This document shows positions 18,087 through 27,273 of a stretch of DNA of 64,000 nt, piece after piece. The notes under the pieces were generated by a model. That model had not been told where the DNA came from. It saw only the letters and a list, made by a program, of their open reading frames with translations, and did not search any database. Location of the stretch: NCBI RefSeq assembly GCF_001431525.1, contig NZ_LDJH01000013.1:62001-126000 (forward strand), written 5' to 3'. The DNA comes from Stenotrophomonas koreensis. GTDB taxonomy: Bacteria; Pseudomonadota; Gammaproteobacteria; Xanthomonadales; Xanthomonadaceae. The translations under genes and the position numbers were made by a program. Within the stretch, counting starts at the first letter, position 1. Each line of letters opens with the position of its first letter.

Positions 18087-18239
18087 GATGATGTCGTGCT
18101 TCCCGGGCCTGGCGGTTATTCCAGACGGGTGGAGGGGCGCGCGCAAACTGCGGCGGTCAGTCACATATTGTATGCCAGCCAGCCTGGATCGACAGTCCGG
18201 GGCTTGGCAGCGCGGGCCGGCTGGGACAGACTTGCCCGC

Positions 18240-19142
18240 ATGAAGGGGAGTCTGGGGACCATTGCAGTGTTTCTGGCCATGCTCGGCTGCGCGCCGGCGT
18301 GGGCCGGTACGCTGTACAAATGCGTCGGCAATGACGGTGTGCCCGCGTATGTCAGCAAACGGGTCGCTGCTGCGCGTTGCGAGGTGGTCAGCCGCTACCG
18401 TCCGCAGGCCTCGCGGCCGGCCATTGCCCCGGCGGTGGCGTCACCGCCGCCCACTGCTGCCGCTACCACTGTTGCAGCGGCAGCCACTGCCCGTCCGGCG
18501 CAGGTCGCTGCCACTGCGGCAGCCAGCCCATCCCCGGCCGTGGCCACGGGTGGCCGTGCCGGGCGCTCGGTCAGTGGGCAGGTCTACAGCTACATGAAGG
18601 ACGGGGTGCGTCACTACTCCAGCCAGCGCCCGGCCGGCAGCCAGGGGCCGGTACGCACGATTGCCTACACCTATATCGAGCGGTGTTTTGCCTGTGGCAG
18701 CAACAGCAGGGTCAACTTTGGTTCGGTTCGCCTCAATACCAATGCCTACCGCGATGAGATCGCCGCGGCAGCACGCCAGTTCGGGGTGGAAGAGGCCGTG
18801 GTGCGTGCGGTGATCCATGCCGAATCGGCCTTCAATCCGACTGCGGTCAGCCATGCCGGCGCCCAGGGGTTGATGCAGCTGATGCCGGCGACGGCGCGCC
18901 GTTTTGGCGTCTCCGACAGTTTTGATGCCAGCCAGAACATCCGCGGCGGTGTGCAGTACCTGTCCTGGTTGCTGCGGCGCTTCAATGGCAACCTGACCCT
19001 GGCTGCGGCCGGTTACAACGCCGGCGAGGGCGCGGTTGACCGTCATGGCGGGGTGCCGCCTTACCGTGAAACCCAGAACTATGTGGTGCGGGTGGCGCAG
19101 CTTGCCGAGCGTTATCGCAGCGAGGGGGTTGTCAGTCAATAA
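18240..19142 (+). CDS. Secreted lytic transglycosylase, SLT domain
   Basis: A protein of 300 aa: signal peptide (cleavage near PAWAG), a DUF4124-like start ([18 protein letters not shown]), an Ala/Pro/Thr-rich linker (about residues 60-105), a CxxC at CFACGS, and a C-terminal soluble-transglycosylase domain with catalytic Glu in [24 protein letters not shown] and the GYNAGEGAV motif. It cleaves peptidoglycan to anhydromuropeptides in the periplasm. The open frame extends far upstream, but that part is the antisense shadow of miaB; the ATG at 18240 is where a signal peptide begins. The ribosome-binding site is weak. Confidence 0.88.
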   Translation: MKGSLGTIAVFLAMLGCAPAWAGTLYKCVGNDGVPAYVSKRVAAARCEVVSRYRPQASRPAIAPAVASPPPTAAATTVAAAATARPAQVAATAAASPSPAVATGGRAGRSVSGQVYSYMKDGVRHYSSQRPAGSQGPVRTIAYTYIERCFACGSNSRVNFGSVRLNTNAYRDEIAAAARQFGVEEAVVRAVIHAESAFNPTAVSHAGAQGLMQLMPATARRFGVSDSFDASQNIRGGVQYLSWLLRRFNGNLTLAAAGYNAGEGAVDRHGGVPPYRETQNYVVRVAQLAERYRSEGVVSQ

Positions 19143-19172
19143 AGGCGTGCTGCAATGCAGGATCCATCTGCG

Positions 19173-19202
19173 TTGTGTGTCCGTTAAGCATTCCGCTACA
19201 CT
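19173..19202 (+). promoter_or_regulatory. Candidate sigma-70 promoter of petABC
   Basis: TTGTGT (19173-19178), an 18-base spacer and TACACT (19197-19202), about 80 bases before the petA start. Three to five matches per hexamer; not proven. Confidence 0.4.
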
Positions 19203-19281
19203 CCCAACGGATTCAAGGGCGAAAGGCCCCCACCTTTTGCCGGCAGCCACTTACGCTACCTAATCAAAATCGGAGTGCCGC

Positions 19282-19902
19282 ATGGCCAACGATGGGGTAA
19301 ACGATCCAGTCAACGCCGGTCGTCGAAAGTTTCTCACCGCCACCACGGCTGTTGTCGGGGCGGTCGGTGCCGGGTTTGTCGCAGTACCTTTCATCAAGTC
19401 ATGGAGCCCCAGTACCCGTGCCAAGCTGGCCGGTGCACCGGTGGTGGCTGACATCAGTGCCCTGCAGGAAGGTCAGCGGATGATCCTGGAATGGCGTGGT
19501 CAGCCGATCTGGATCGTCAAGCGCTCGCAGGCCATTCTGGCCGCGCTGCCGGGCCTGGACGGGCGCCTGCGTGATCCGGACTCGGAAAATGCCGAGCAGC
19601 AGCCGGATTATGTGCTGGCCGAAAACCGCCAGTTGCGCTCGATCAAACCGGAGATTTCGGTGCTGGTCGGCCTGTGCACCCACCTGGGCTGTGCGCCGGA
19701 AATGGTCGCCGAGATCCGTCCCGAGCCGTATGACGCGCAGTGGAAAGGCGGCTATTTCTGCCCCTGCCACAAGTCGCGTTTCGACATGGCCGGGCGGGTG
19801 TTCCAGGACGTGCCGGCGCCGACCAACCTGGTGGTACCGCCGCATCATTACGCCGATGACAACACCATCGTCATTGGTGTTGATCCGCAGGGAGGGGTGT
19901 GA
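19282..19902 (+). CDS. petA: Ubiquinol-cytochrome c reductase Rieske iron-sulfur subunit
   Basis: A protein of 206 aa with an N-terminal RRKFLTATTAVVGAVGAGF twin-arginine-like membrane anchor, then the Rieske domain with cluster motifs CTHLGC and CPCHKS (two Cys, two His) near residues 132 and 152. It transfers electrons from ubiquinol to cytochrome c1 in the bc1 complex on the periplasmic face. It is the first gene of petABC; GGAGG near its end serves petB. Confidence 0.96.
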   Translation: MANDGVNDPVNAGRRKFLTATTAVVGAVGAGFVAVPFIKSWSPSTRAKLAGAPVVADISALQEGQRMILEWRGQPIWIVKRSQAILAALPGLDGRLRDPDSENAEQQPDYVLAENRQLRSIKPEISVLVGLCTHLGCAPEMVAEIRPEPYDAQWKGGYFCPCHKSRFDMAGRVFQDVPAPTNLVVPPHHYADDNTIVIGVDPQGGV

Positions 19903-19904
19903 GC

Positions 19905-21164
19905 ATGCGCAATCCGATCACGCGCGCCGTTGGCGGCGTCCAGCACTGGGTCAATGAGCGCGCCCCGGGCCTGGGGCCAACGCTGCACAAGCATCTCACC
20001 GGTTATTACGCGCCGAAGAACTTCAACCTCTGGTACTACTTCGGCTCGCTGGCGCTGTTGGTGCTGGTCAACCAGATTGTGACCGGCATCTTCCTGACCA
20101 TGCACTACAAGCCCAGCGCGGCCGAGGCCTTTGCCTCGGTGGAATACATCATGCGCGATGTGGAGTGGGGCTGGCTGATCCGCTACATGCATTCCACCGG
20201 GGCCTCGCTGTTCTTCATCGTGGTCTACCTGCACATGTTCCGCGGGCTGATGTACGGCTCCTACCAGAAGCCGCGTGAGCTGGTGTGGATCCTGGGCATG
20301 CTGATCTACCTGGTGCTGATGGCCGAGGCCTTCATGGGCTATGTGCTGCCGTGGGGGCAGATGTCGTTCTGGGGCGCCAAGGTGATCATCTCGCTGTTTG
20401 GTGCCATCCCGGTGATCGGCAATGGCCTGACCGAGTGGATCATGGGTGATTACCTGCCCGGCGATGCCACGATCAACCGCTTCTTCGCCCTGCATGTGAT
20501 TGCGCTGCCGCTGGTGCTGCTGTTGCTGGTGGTGCTGCACCTGGCCGCGCTGCACGAGGTCGGCTCCAACAATCCGGACGGGGTCGATGTCAAGCATGGC
20601 CCCAAGGGCAACCGCTGGTCGGCCACCGCGCCGGCCGACAGCATTCCCTTCCACCCGTACTACACGGTCAAGGACCTGTTCGGTGTTGGCTGCCTGCTGA
20701 TCATCGCCGCCTTCATCATCTTCTTTGCCCCGGGCTTTGGTGGCCTGTTCCTGGAGCATGACAACTTCACCGAGGCCAACCGGCTGGTGACCCCGCCGCA
20801 CATCAAGCCGGTGTGGTACTACACCCCGTACTACGCGATGCTGCGCGTGGTGCCGGACAAGCTGGGCGGGGTGATCGTGATGTTTGCCGCGATCGCGATC
20901 CTGTTCCTGGTGCCGTGGCTGGACAAGGCCAGGGTCAAGTCGATCCGCTACCGCGGCCTGCTCAGCCGGCTGATGCTGGCGATGCTGGTGGTGTGCTTTG
21001 TCTGGCTGGGGATCATCGGTTCGGGCCCGGGTACGGCGGCCTGGGAAACCTGGGTCGGGCGGGTGCTGACCCTGCTGTACTTTGCCTTCTTCATCACGAT
21101 GCCGATATGGACGCGGCTGGACAAGACCAAGCCGGTTCCGGAAAGGGTGACCCTCCATGACTAA
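19905..21164 (+). CDS. petB: Cytochrome b subunit of the bc1 complex
   Basis: A protein of 419 aa. ATG 19905 is nine bases after GGAGG; the GTG at 19899 that overlaps the petA stop is too close. About eight to nine membrane helices. Heme-ligand histidines are visible in RYMHSTGASLFFIVVYLHMFRG and in FFALHVIALPLVLLLLVVLHL; the Qo-site region PEW appears to be replaced, as the segment reads TPPHIKPVWYYTPYYAML with PVW. It forms the quinone-oxidising core. Its stop lies inside the petC start (8-base overlap). Confidence 0.95.
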   Translation: MRNPITRAVGGVQHWVNERAPGLGPTLHKHLTGYYAPKNFNLWYYFGSLALLVLVNQIVTGIFLTMHYKPSAAEAFASVEYIMRDVEWGWLIRYMHSTGASLFFIVVYLHMFRGLMYGSYQKPRELVWILGMLIYLVLMAEAFMGYVLPWGQMSFWGAKVIISLFGAIPVIGNGLTEWIMGDYLPGDATINRFFALHVIALPLVLLLLVVLHLAALHEVGSNNPDGVDVKHGPKGNRWSATAPADSIPFHPYYTVKDLFGVGCLLIIAAFIIFFAPGFGGLFLEHDNFTEANRLVTPPHIKPVWYYTPYYAMLRVVPDKLGGVIVMFAAIAILFLVPWLDKARVKSIRYRGLLSRLMLAMLVVCFVWLGIIGSGPGTAAWETWVGRVLTLLYFAFFITMPIWTRLDKTKPVPERVTLHD

Positions 21165-21900
21165 TCGCCGTTTCCTGTCTCTGCTGGCCGCTGGCGCGAT
21201 GTTGCTGGCCTCGGCCTGGAGCCATGCCGCTGGCGGCGGTGCGCTGCAGTCGGCCGGCAATGATCTGGGTGATCAAGCCTCGCTGCAGCGGGGGGCGCAG
21301 CTGTTCACCAACTACTGCGCCGGCTGTCATTCGCTGAAGTACCTGCGTTATTCGCGCATGGCTGAAGATCTGGGCCTGAGCGAGGAGCAGATGCAGTCCA
21401 GCCTGAACTTCAGCGGCGCCGCTTTCGGCGAGCACATCACCACGCCGATGCCGCCCGCCGCCGAGAAGTGGTTCGGCAAACTGCCGCCGGACCTGAGCCT
21501 GGTGGCGCGCGTACGTGGCAACGACTGGTTGTATACCTACCTGCTCTCGTTCTACCAGGATGAGCAGGCGGTCCTGGGCTGGAACAACCAGCTGTTCCCG
21601 GATGTGGCCATGCCCAATGCCTTGTGGGAGCTGCAGGGTCTGCAGCGCCCGGTGTACGCGCCGCAGCCGGACCAGTCCGGCAACCCACAGGTGGTCGGTG
21701 TGCAGCTGGCAGCGCCCGGTGCGATGGAGCCGGCGCAGTTCAAGCAGGCCGCTCGCGATATCACCAACTTTCTGGCCTATGCTGCAGAACCTGCCGCGCT
21801 GAAACGGCAGACGCTGGGTATCTGGGTGATTTTGTTCCTGGTGGTGTTTACCTTGTTGGCCTGGATGCTCAAGCGCGAGTACTGGAAGGACGTGCACTGA
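21157..21900 (+). CDS. petC: Cytochrome c1
   Basis: A protein of 247 aa: cleavable signal peptide (ending near SHAAGG), heme-c motif CAGCHS near residue 54, the distal Met region MPPAAEKWFG, and a C-terminal membrane anchor (GIWVILFLVVFTLLAWMLKREYWKDVH). It passes electrons from the Rieske protein to soluble cytochrome c. It overlaps petB by eight bases. Confidence 0.96.
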   Translation: MTNRRFLSLLAAGAMLLASAWSHAAGGGALQSAGNDLGDQASLQRGAQLFTNYCAGCHSLKYLRYSRMAEDLGLSEEQMQSSLNFSGAAFGEHITTPMPPAAEKWFGKLPPDLSLVARVRGNDWLYTYLLSFYQDEQAVLGWNNQLFPDVAMPNALWELQGLQRPVYAPQPDQSGNPQVVGVQLAAPGAMEPAQFKQAARDITNFLAYAAEPAALKRQTLGIWVILFLVVFTLLAWMLKREYWKDVH

Positions 21901-21977
21901 GCGGTGTGCCTCCCCGAGCCCCCACCTTCCGGCAACCCCGGTTGCCCATGACGCCCATAGCGGGCACAGGTACCTTG

Positions 21978-22595
21978 ATGCGTAATACCTTGACCTTGTT
22001 CTCCTCGACCGACGATGTGACCAGCCACCGTGTGCGCATGGTGCTTGCAGCCAAGGGTGTGGCATACGATCTGGTCCTGGTCGATCCGGCCAATCCGCCG
22101 GAGGATCTGCTGGACCTGAATCCCTACCAGAGCCTGCCGACGCTGGTCGAGCGCGAGCTGGTGCTGTATTCGCCCGGCGTGGTGGGGGAATATCTGGATG
22201 AGCGCTACCCGCACCCGCCGTTGATGCCGATCGATCCGCTCGGGCGTGCGCGTCTGCGTCTGGCGCTGGTGCGGCTTGAGCAGGACTGGGTGCCGCAGAT
22301 CCATGTCGCAACCCATGGCAGCAAATCCCAGGCCGAGGCTGCACGCAAGCGGCTGCGCGAGCTGGTGGCCCAGTCGGTGCCGCTGTTCAAGGTCGCCAAG
22401 TTCTTCCTCAATCCGGAAATCAGCCTGGCCGACTGCGCGCTGGTGCCGATCCTGTGGCGTCTGCAGTCGCTGGGTGTGGCCCTGCCCAAGGACGGCAAGC
22501 CGCTGGAGGATTACGTCAACCGGATGTTCCGTCATCCGGCCTTCGTGCGCAGCCTGACCGATGCCGAACGCAAGCTGCGTGATTTGCCGGCCTGA
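21978..22595 (+). CDS. sspA: Stringent starvation protein A (GST fold)
   Basis: A protein of 205 aa with the thioredoxin-like N-terminus (LTLFSSTDDVTSHRVRMVLAAKGV), the cis-Pro motif SLPTLVERELVLYSP, and an alpha-helical C-terminus; this is the RNA-polymerase-associated SspA family. The residue order around the start lacks a catalytic Cys, as usual for SspA. ATG 21978 is seven bases after AGG; the upstream ATG at 21948 is possible. It follows petC and precedes sspB, the order seen widely in gammaproteobacteria. Confidence 0.93.
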   Translation: MRNTLTLFSSTDDVTSHRVRMVLAAKGVAYDLVLVDPANPPEDLLDLNPYQSLPTLVERELVLYSPGVVGEYLDERYPHPPLMPIDPLGRARLRLALVRLEQDWVPQIHVATHGSKSQAEAARKRLRELVAQSVPLFKVAKFFLNPEISLADCALVPILWRLQSLGVALPKDGKPLEDYVNRMFRHPAFVRSLTDAERKLRDLPA

Positions 22596-22636
22596 GGCCT
22601 GCTTGTCGCTGGCAGGGCTGCGTTACACTGCCAGCC

Positions 22637-23143
22637 ATGAGCCAAAGTACTTTCAGCATGACCAGTCACCGTCCCTACCTGCTGCGTGCGCTGGTGGAAT
22701 GGATCAACGATAACGACATGACTCCGCACCTGCTGGTGGATGCCTCGGTGAGCGGGGTCATGGTTCCTCCCAGTGCCGTGCACGACGGGCGGGTTATCCT
22801 GAACATTGCCGAGCGCGCCGTTGCCCAGTTGCACATGGACAACCACGAGGTCAGTTTCAGTGCGCGGTTTGGTGGCGTCAGCCAGCCGGTACGGGTGCCG
22901 ATCGCGGCGGTGCTGGCGGTGTATGCGCGCGAAAATGGCCAGGGCATGGCCTTGCCGGATGATCTTCCCGGCAGTGCCGAAGCGGCCGAAGATGACATCG
23001 TGATTGATGATCCGCAGCTGGTCCCCGCTGGTGGGCCGCAACTGGCGGCGGTGCCGAGCGTGGCGCGCAGTGATGACGGTGATGACGAGCCGCCAGCGCC
23101 GGGTGGCCCCGGCAAGCGCCCCTTCCTGCGGGTGGTCAAATAA
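22637..23143 (+). CDS. sspB: ClpXP protease specificity-enhancing factor SspB
   Basis: A protein of 168 aa. The folded N-terminal substrate-binding domain (RPYLLRALVEWINDNDMTPH, then AVHDGRVILNIAERAVAQL) is followed by a flexible acidic/Pro/Gly linker and the C-terminal ClpX-binding tail PFLRVVK. SspB tethers ssrA-tagged proteins to ClpX. It lies 41 bases after sspA; a strong bidirectional terminator follows. Confidence 0.95.
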   Translation: MSQSTFSMTSHRPYLLRALVEWINDNDMTPHLLVDASVSGVMVPPSAVHDGRVILNIAERAVAQLHMDNHEVSFSARFGGVSQPVRVPIAAVLAVYARENGQGMALPDDLPGSAEAAEDDIVIDDPQLVPAGGPQLAAVPSVARSDDGDDEPPAPGGPGKRPFLRVVK

Positions 23144-23146
23144 TCC

Positions 23147-23169
23147 AACGGCCGGTTCTACCGGCCGTT
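23147..23169. terminator. Bidirectional terminator hairpin between sspB and the DUF3301 gene
   Basis: AACGGCCGGT (23147-23156), loop TCT, ACCGGCCGTT (23160-23169): a perfect 10-base-pair stem between two convergent genes. A short T-rich stretch (TTCTCATTT) follows on the plus strand. Confidence 0.8.
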
Positions 23170-23170
23170 C

Positions 23171-23539
23171 TCATTTGTCCCTGGGTCCATCCAGTGGTTG
23201 CGGTGGCAGGCTGGCCTGGAAGACGACCGCAGGCTGCACCCGGGTCGGCCCGGTGAGCTGGACCAGTTGCTCGCCGCGCAGCACGATACGCCCGGCATGC
23301 CGGTCCGAGCCGTCGCGCGAGTATTCGAACCGGTAGGTGCGTTGAAACCCGAGCCAGCCGTTGGGCAGGCGGCAGGGGACGATGCCGATGGCATGCACCG
23401 ACTGGTCCAGCCACTGCACCTGGGCATCCTGGCACGCCTTGCGACTGTGGTGGCTGGCCGCTTCGGCCGCAGCGCGGGAGGCGTTCCAGAACGCATAACC
23501 GGCAGCGCCGGCGATCATGAGCAGAATCAGGCTGGGCAT
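23171..23539 (-). CDS. DUF3301 family membrane-anchored protein
   Basis: A protein of 122 aa: one N-terminal membrane helix (LILLMIAGAAGYAFW) followed by the DUF3301 core with ACQDAQVQWLDQSV and GFQRTYRFEYSRDGSDRHAGRIVL. It is conserved in Xanthomonadaceae and other gammaproteobacteria with no assigned activity. It is the last gene of a minus-strand run with the DUF2272 and Trm112-like genes, nine bases after the DUF2272 stop. Confidence 0.82.
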   Translation of the reverse strand: MPSLILLMIAGAAGYAFWNASRAAAEAASHHSRKACQDAQVQWLDQSVHAIGIVPCRLPNGWLGFQRTYRFEYSRDGSDRHAGRIVLRGEQLVQLTGPTRVQPAVVFQASLPPQPLDGPRDK

Positions 23540-23548
23540 CGGCGCACT

Positions 23549-24493
23549 TTACGGGGTGTCAGTGGTAGCGGCTAGTGGGGCTGGGTCGGGGCCGCGCAGT
23601 TGCAGCAGGGCGATCCAGCGTGGCGGATTCAGGCTGCACAGTTGCGGTTGCTGCACCGCGCAGTCCTGCGGGCTGCCAGCTGCCGGGGTGACCAGTGCGC
23701 CGCGCTCATTGACCGCAAGCAGACGCATGGTCACGGCGTTGAGTACATTGCCGCCGATGGTGTAGCTGGTACGGTTGCCGCCCGGGTTGCTGGCAACGAC
23801 CAGGTCGCAGTGTGACTGCCAGCCGCCTGTCTGGCCGGCAGACAAGGCAGTGAGCAGACCCTGGTAATCCAGGTCGTCGCTGCGCCCACGCAGGTGGCAC
23901 AGCAGGTCGCCGGGGCGGATGCGGGTCTGGTAGGGGTCGCTCAGCCGGTACGGGCCACGTTGCTGATGGCTGGCTGCGATGTAATCAAGATGTGCCGCCG
24001 AGGCGGGGAAGTCGTACACACCGGCCTGCATCATCAACCAGCTGATGAAGGCGGCTGACCAGGGGGTATCGAGCACAAAGCTGCGGCACAGTGCGCTGTC
24101 GACGGTAGTGGCCGGACTGGCGGAGGAGGTCGACAGGCAGGCGCTGCTGCCGGGATGGGCCGAGGTCCTGTGCAGGGTATTGCTGCCCAGCCAATACGCG
24201 GCTACGCGCTGCCAGGCGCGCAGGCCATCATCGGCGAGCATCCCGTTTTCGGCCTCGGTGACCGGCAGGCGGGCGAGCCGGCCCTGGCGGTCGATGAACG
24301 GGCTGTGCCACAGCCGGTGTTCATTGCAGGCGCTGCGTACCAGTGCCTGGGCCTGTGGTGCCGTGCCGTGGGGCAGCGGCAGCTGGCACGGGTCCAGCTC
24401 GGTCGTGGCCTGGGCGGGGACAATGTCCTGCGCGCTGGCGGTGGTACTGGTGCCGGCAAGCAGGGTGGCAAGCAGGAACAGTGGGCGCATCAT
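23549..24493 (-). CDS. DUF2272 family secreted protein
   Basis: A protein of 314 aa. ATG 24493, with GGAG seven bases upstream, starts a signal peptide (FLLATLLAGTSTTASAQD). The mature part has the DUF2272 pattern TPWSAAFISWLMMQAG and AAHLDYI, then RIRPGDLLCHLRGR and SHCDLVVASN, reminiscent of the NlpC/CHAP-like amidase layout; catalytic function is unproven. Several Cys suggest disulfides. The frame extends to 24556 without support. Probably periplasmic. Confidence 0.8.
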   Translation of the reverse strand: MMRPLFLLATLLAGTSTTASAQDIVPAQATTELDPCQLPLPHGTAPQAQALVRSACNEHRLWHSPFIDRQGRLARLPVTEAENGMLADDGLRAWQRVAAYWLGSNTLHRTSAHPGSSACLSTSSASPATTVDSALCRSFVLDTPWSAAFISWLMMQAGVYDFPASAAHLDYIAASHQQRGPYRLSDPYQTRIRPGDLLCHLRGRSDDLDYQGLLTALSAGQTGGWQSHCDLVVASNPGGNRTSYTIGGNVLNAVTMRLLAVNERGALVTPAAGSPQDCAVQQPQLCSLNPPRWIALLQLRGPDPAPLAATTDTP

Positions 24494-24571
24494 GATGTGT
24501 CTCCGCAGGCAGGCAGAGGCGGTGCGGCCTGAACGGTGTGGTGGTTGCGCGCACACCGTCCCGCAGCTGGC

Positions 24572-24841
24572 TCAGGCCTTGGCCAGGCCGGCGATGCTGG
24601 CACAGGCAATCGCTTCTTCCGGCAGCAACACCGGGATGCCGTCTTCTACCCGGTAGATGTGCGCGCGGTCGGCGGTGATCAGTGCTTCGCGCAGAGGCTT
24701 GTCCAGCGTGCTGCCATCGGCGCGTTGGATGCTGCCGGCGCTGATGGCGGCATTGAGCGCCTGCAGACCGGCGCTGTCCAGCAGCGCCAGCGGCTGGCGG
24801 GTGTCGGGAGATACGAGCAGGTCGAGCAGTTTGCGGTCCAT
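24572..24841 (-). CDS. Trm112 family protein (YcaR-like)
   Basis: A protein of 89 aa beginning [18 protein letters not shown] and ending in the Trm112 segment [18 protein letters not shown]. Members help methyltransferases or are of unknown role in bacteria. The zinc-binding Cys of eukaryotic Trm112 are absent, as common in bacterial members. It is longer than E. coli YcaR (about 60 aa) owing to an Ala-rich insert. ATG 24841; divergent from purE. Confidence 0.85.
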   Translation of the reverse strand: MDRKLLDLLVSPDTRQPLALLDSAGLQALNAAISAGSIQRADGSTLDKPLREALITADRAHIYRVEDGIPVLLPEEAIACASIAGLAKA

Positions 24842-24903
24842 TACAGTCAAGTCTTGCGTGGAAGACGGCTAGAATACGTCTTTACTGCAGCACACGGCCA
24901 ACA

Positions 24904-25407
24904 ATGAGCACCAACACCCCCGCACCCCTGGTCGGCCTGGTCATGGGTTCCCGTTCGGACTGGGAAACCATGCAGCATGCCGCCGCCAAGCTCGATGCCC
25001 TCGGCGTCGCCTACGAAGTGAAGGTGGTTTCGGCCCACCGCACCCCGGATGTGCTGTTCAGCTATTCCGAACAGGCACAGGCGCGCGGCCTGCGCGCGAT
25101 CATTGCCGGTGCCGGCGGCGCGGCCCATCTGCCGGGCATGATCGCGGCCAAGACCGCCGTGCCGGTGCTCGGCGTGCCGGTGCAGTCCAAGGCCTTGAAC
25201 GGCATGGATTCGCTGTTGTCGATCGTGCAGATGCCCGCCGGCGTGCCGGTGGCCACCTTTGCCATCGGCCAGGCCGGTGCGGCCAATGCCGGCCTGTTTG
25301 CCGCCGCCCTGCTTGCGCATGACCACCCGGCGATCGCGCAGGCGCTGGCTGATTTCCGTAGCGCGCAGACGGCGCTGGTGATGGAAAACGACGACCCCCG
25401 CCTATGA
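24904..25407 (+). CDS. purE: N5-carboxyaminoimidazole ribonucleotide mutase PurE
   Basis: A protein of 167 aa with the PurE class I signatures [26 protein letters not shown] and [12 protein letters not shown]. It converts N5-CAIR to 4-carboxy-AIR in purine synthesis. Its stop overlaps the purK start (ATGA), so the two enzymes of this step are coupled. Confidence 0.97.
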   Translation: MSTNTPAPLVGLVMGSRSDWETMQHAAAKLDALGVAYEVKVVSAHRTPDVLFSYSEQAQARGLRAIIAGAGGAAHLPGMIAAKTAVPVLGVPVQSKALNGMDSLLSIVQMPAGVPVATFAIGQAGAANAGLFAAALLAHDHPAIAQALADFRSAQTALVMENDDPRL

Positions 25408-26549
25408 AAACCGTCGGCATTCTCGGTGGCGGGCAGCTGGCCCGCATGATGATCCTGGCCGGTGCGCCGCTGGGGCTGCGCTTCCGCATCTACGACCCAT
25501 CGCCGGAGGCTTGTGCCGGCCAGCTGGCGCCGCTGGTGAACGGGCAGTTTGATGACCTGGCGGCGCTGCAGGCCTTCGCTGGCAGCGTGGATGTGATCAC
25601 CTTCGACTTTGAAAATGTGCCGGCCGCCAGCGTGGCGGCGTTGTCGGCACTGCGGCCGGTGTTTCCCAATGCCGGTGCCTTGGCCGTGGCCCAGGACCGG
25701 CTCAGTGAAAAGCGGCTGTTCCAGGCCCTCGGTATCGCCTTGCCGGCATTTGCCGACATCGACTCACTGGCCACGCTGCAGGCCAGGGTCGCCGAGTTCG
25801 GCATGCCCTGCATCCTGAAGACGCGGCGTCTGGGCTATGACGGCAAGGGCCAGTTCCGCATCCGGAGCCAGGCTGACATTGGCGCTGCCTGGCAGGCCCT
25901 CGGGGCGCAGGTGGATGCCGTCGGCTTGATCCTGGAAGGCTTCGTGGATTTTGACTGCGAGCTCAGCGTGGTGGCTGCACGCAATGCTGCCGGCCAGTTC
26001 GTGGCCTGGCCGGTGACCCGCAACTGGCATGTCGATGGCGTGCTGTCGGCCTCGCTGGCGCCATGTGGCCTGCCCGCGGCGGTGCAGGAGCGCGCAGTGG
26101 CGCATGCGCGTGCGGTGGCCGAACATCTGGATTACGTCGGCGTGTTTGCGCTGGAGCTGTTCCATTGCGACGGTGCGCTGCTGGTCAACGAGATGGCGCC
26201 GCGGGTGCACAACTCCGGCCACTGGACCGGTGATGGTGCGCAGACCAGCCAGTTTGCCAATCATCTGCGCGCCGGCCTGGGGCTGCCGCTTGGCGATACC
26301 GCTGTGCTGGGTGTGGCCTGCATGCTCAATTGGCTGGGGCAGATGCCCGAGGCGGCGCCGGTGCTGGCCCAGGCTGCGGGCTTCTGGCATGACTACGGCA
26401 AGCAACCGCGTGCCGGGCGCAAGGTCGGGCATGCCAATTTCCGTACCGACGATGCCCCGGCGATGGCCCGGGCATTGCAGCAGGTAGGGCAGGCGCTGGG
26501 GCGTGAGGCCCAGGTGGCGCCGCTGCTGGATGCCTTGTCAGTGGCGTAA
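25404..26549 (+). CDS. purK: 5-(carboxyamino)imidazole ribonucleotide synthase PurK
   Basis: A protein of 381 aa of the ATP-grasp family: [12 protein letters not shown] at the start, [17 protein letters not shown] in the ATP-grasp region, [25 protein letters not shown] at the metal/ATP site. It makes N5-CAIR from AIR, ATP and bicarbonate for PurE. It overlaps purE by four bases; a hairpin follows. Confidence 0.97.
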   Translation: MKTVGILGGGQLARMMILAGAPLGLRFRIYDPSPEACAGQLAPLVNGQFDDLAALQAFAGSVDVITFDFENVPAASVAALSALRPVFPNAGALAVAQDRLSEKRLFQALGIALPAFADIDSLATLQARVAEFGMPCILKTRRLGYDGKGQFRIRSQADIGAAWQALGAQVDAVGLILEGFVDFDCELSVVAARNAAGQFVAWPVTRNWHVDGVLSASLAPCGLPAAVQERAVAHARAVAEHLDYVGVFALELFHCDGALLVNEMAPRVHNSGHWTGDGAQTSQFANHLRAGLGLPLGDTAVLGVACMLNWLGQMPEAAPVLAQAAGFWHDYGKQPRAGRKVGHANFRTDDAPAMARALQQVGQALGREAQVAPLLDALSVA

Positions 26550-26561
26550 TTGCTGCCCGGG

Positions 26562-26585
26562 CAAGGGGCGACGGCTCGCCCCTTG
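26562..26585. terminator. Hairpin between purK and the SOD-like gene (candidate bidirectional terminator)
   Basis: CAAGGGGCGA (26562-26571), loop CGGC, TCGCCCCTTG (26576-26585): a perfect 10-base-pair stem between convergent genes. There is no long T-tract, so termination efficiency is uncertain. Confidence 0.55.
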
Positions 26586-26596
26586 TCTGCGCCGGC

Positions 26597-27166
26597 TCAG
26601 CGCAGGTTGCGCTCGGCCATGTCCCAGTTGACCAGTTTCCAGAAGCCGGTCAGCCAGCTCGATCGGTCGCTGTTGCCCGGGCTGTCCCAGAGGGTGTGGT
26701 CCAGCGGGCAGGCCAGCACGGGGCGGGAGGTGCCGGTCAACGGATTGCCGATACCCGGATGCGAGGTGACCGCCAGCCGGCCGTCGGCCTGTTCGACCAG
26801 CCAGATCCAGCCGTCAGCCGGCAGCTGTGCCGCGTGCTGGCTGAAGGATTCCTGCAGTGCGCCCAATGAGCCAAAGTCGCTCTTGATGCGCTCGCCGATA
26901 CGCCCGCCCGGCTCGGCAGGGCTCCTGCTGCACAGCCCATCCCAGAAAAAACGCTGGTTCAGGCAGCTTGCCGCCAGCTCGAAGGTCTGGCCCTGACTGC
27001 TGGCAACCACGACATCCAGTTCCATCTGCGCCAGGTCACTGCCCGTCAATGCATTGCACAGGGCTTGCTGCAGGCCGGCCAGGCGGGCAAGGTGCGTGCC
27101 GACCACCTCGCTGCTGATATGGGGCTGCAGCGCAGTGCTGGGATAGGGGAGAATATAGGTATCCAC
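26597..27166 (-). CDS. Fe/Mn superoxide dismutase-like protein with eroded metal site
   Basis: A protein of 189 aa. GTG 27166 is chosen because upstream codons run into a promoter-like region. It keeps the SOD frame: LPYPSTALQPHIS at the start, CLNQRFFWDGL, FGSLGALQESF, DGWIWLVEQADGRLAV, and a C-terminal GFWKLVNWDMAERNL. By eye alignment with E. coli SodB the ligands H26/H73/D156/H160 become H25, Q71, C153 and H157, and the HHxxYV helix is lost. Dismutase activity is therefore doubtful; it may be a structural or regulatory derivative. It is divergent from the glutaredoxin gene and convergent with purK. Confidence 0.75.
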   Translation of the reverse strand: MDTYILPYPSTALQPHISSEVVGTHLARLAGLQQALCNALTGSDLAQMELDVVVASSQGQTFELAASCLNQRFFWDGLCSRSPAEPGGRIGERIKSDFGSLGALQESFSQHAAQLPADGWIWLVEQADGRLAVTSHPGIGNPLTGTSRPVLACPLDHTLWDSPGNSDRSSWLTGFWKLVNWDMAERNLR

Positions 27167-27273
27167 GATCTGATCCGGTGCCGTCCTTGTGGACAGGCAT
27201 ACAATACGAAGACTATAGCGCCAGTCTGACGTTACCGTTGGCTGGGCTGGCAATCACAGGCGGGAGCACGCAC

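Noticed and set aside
16632..18239. Long plus-strand open frame antisense to miaB, joined to the transglycosylase gene
   Set aside because: It mirrors the miaB coding frame in GC-rich DNA; the real protein starts at 18240 with a signal peptide.
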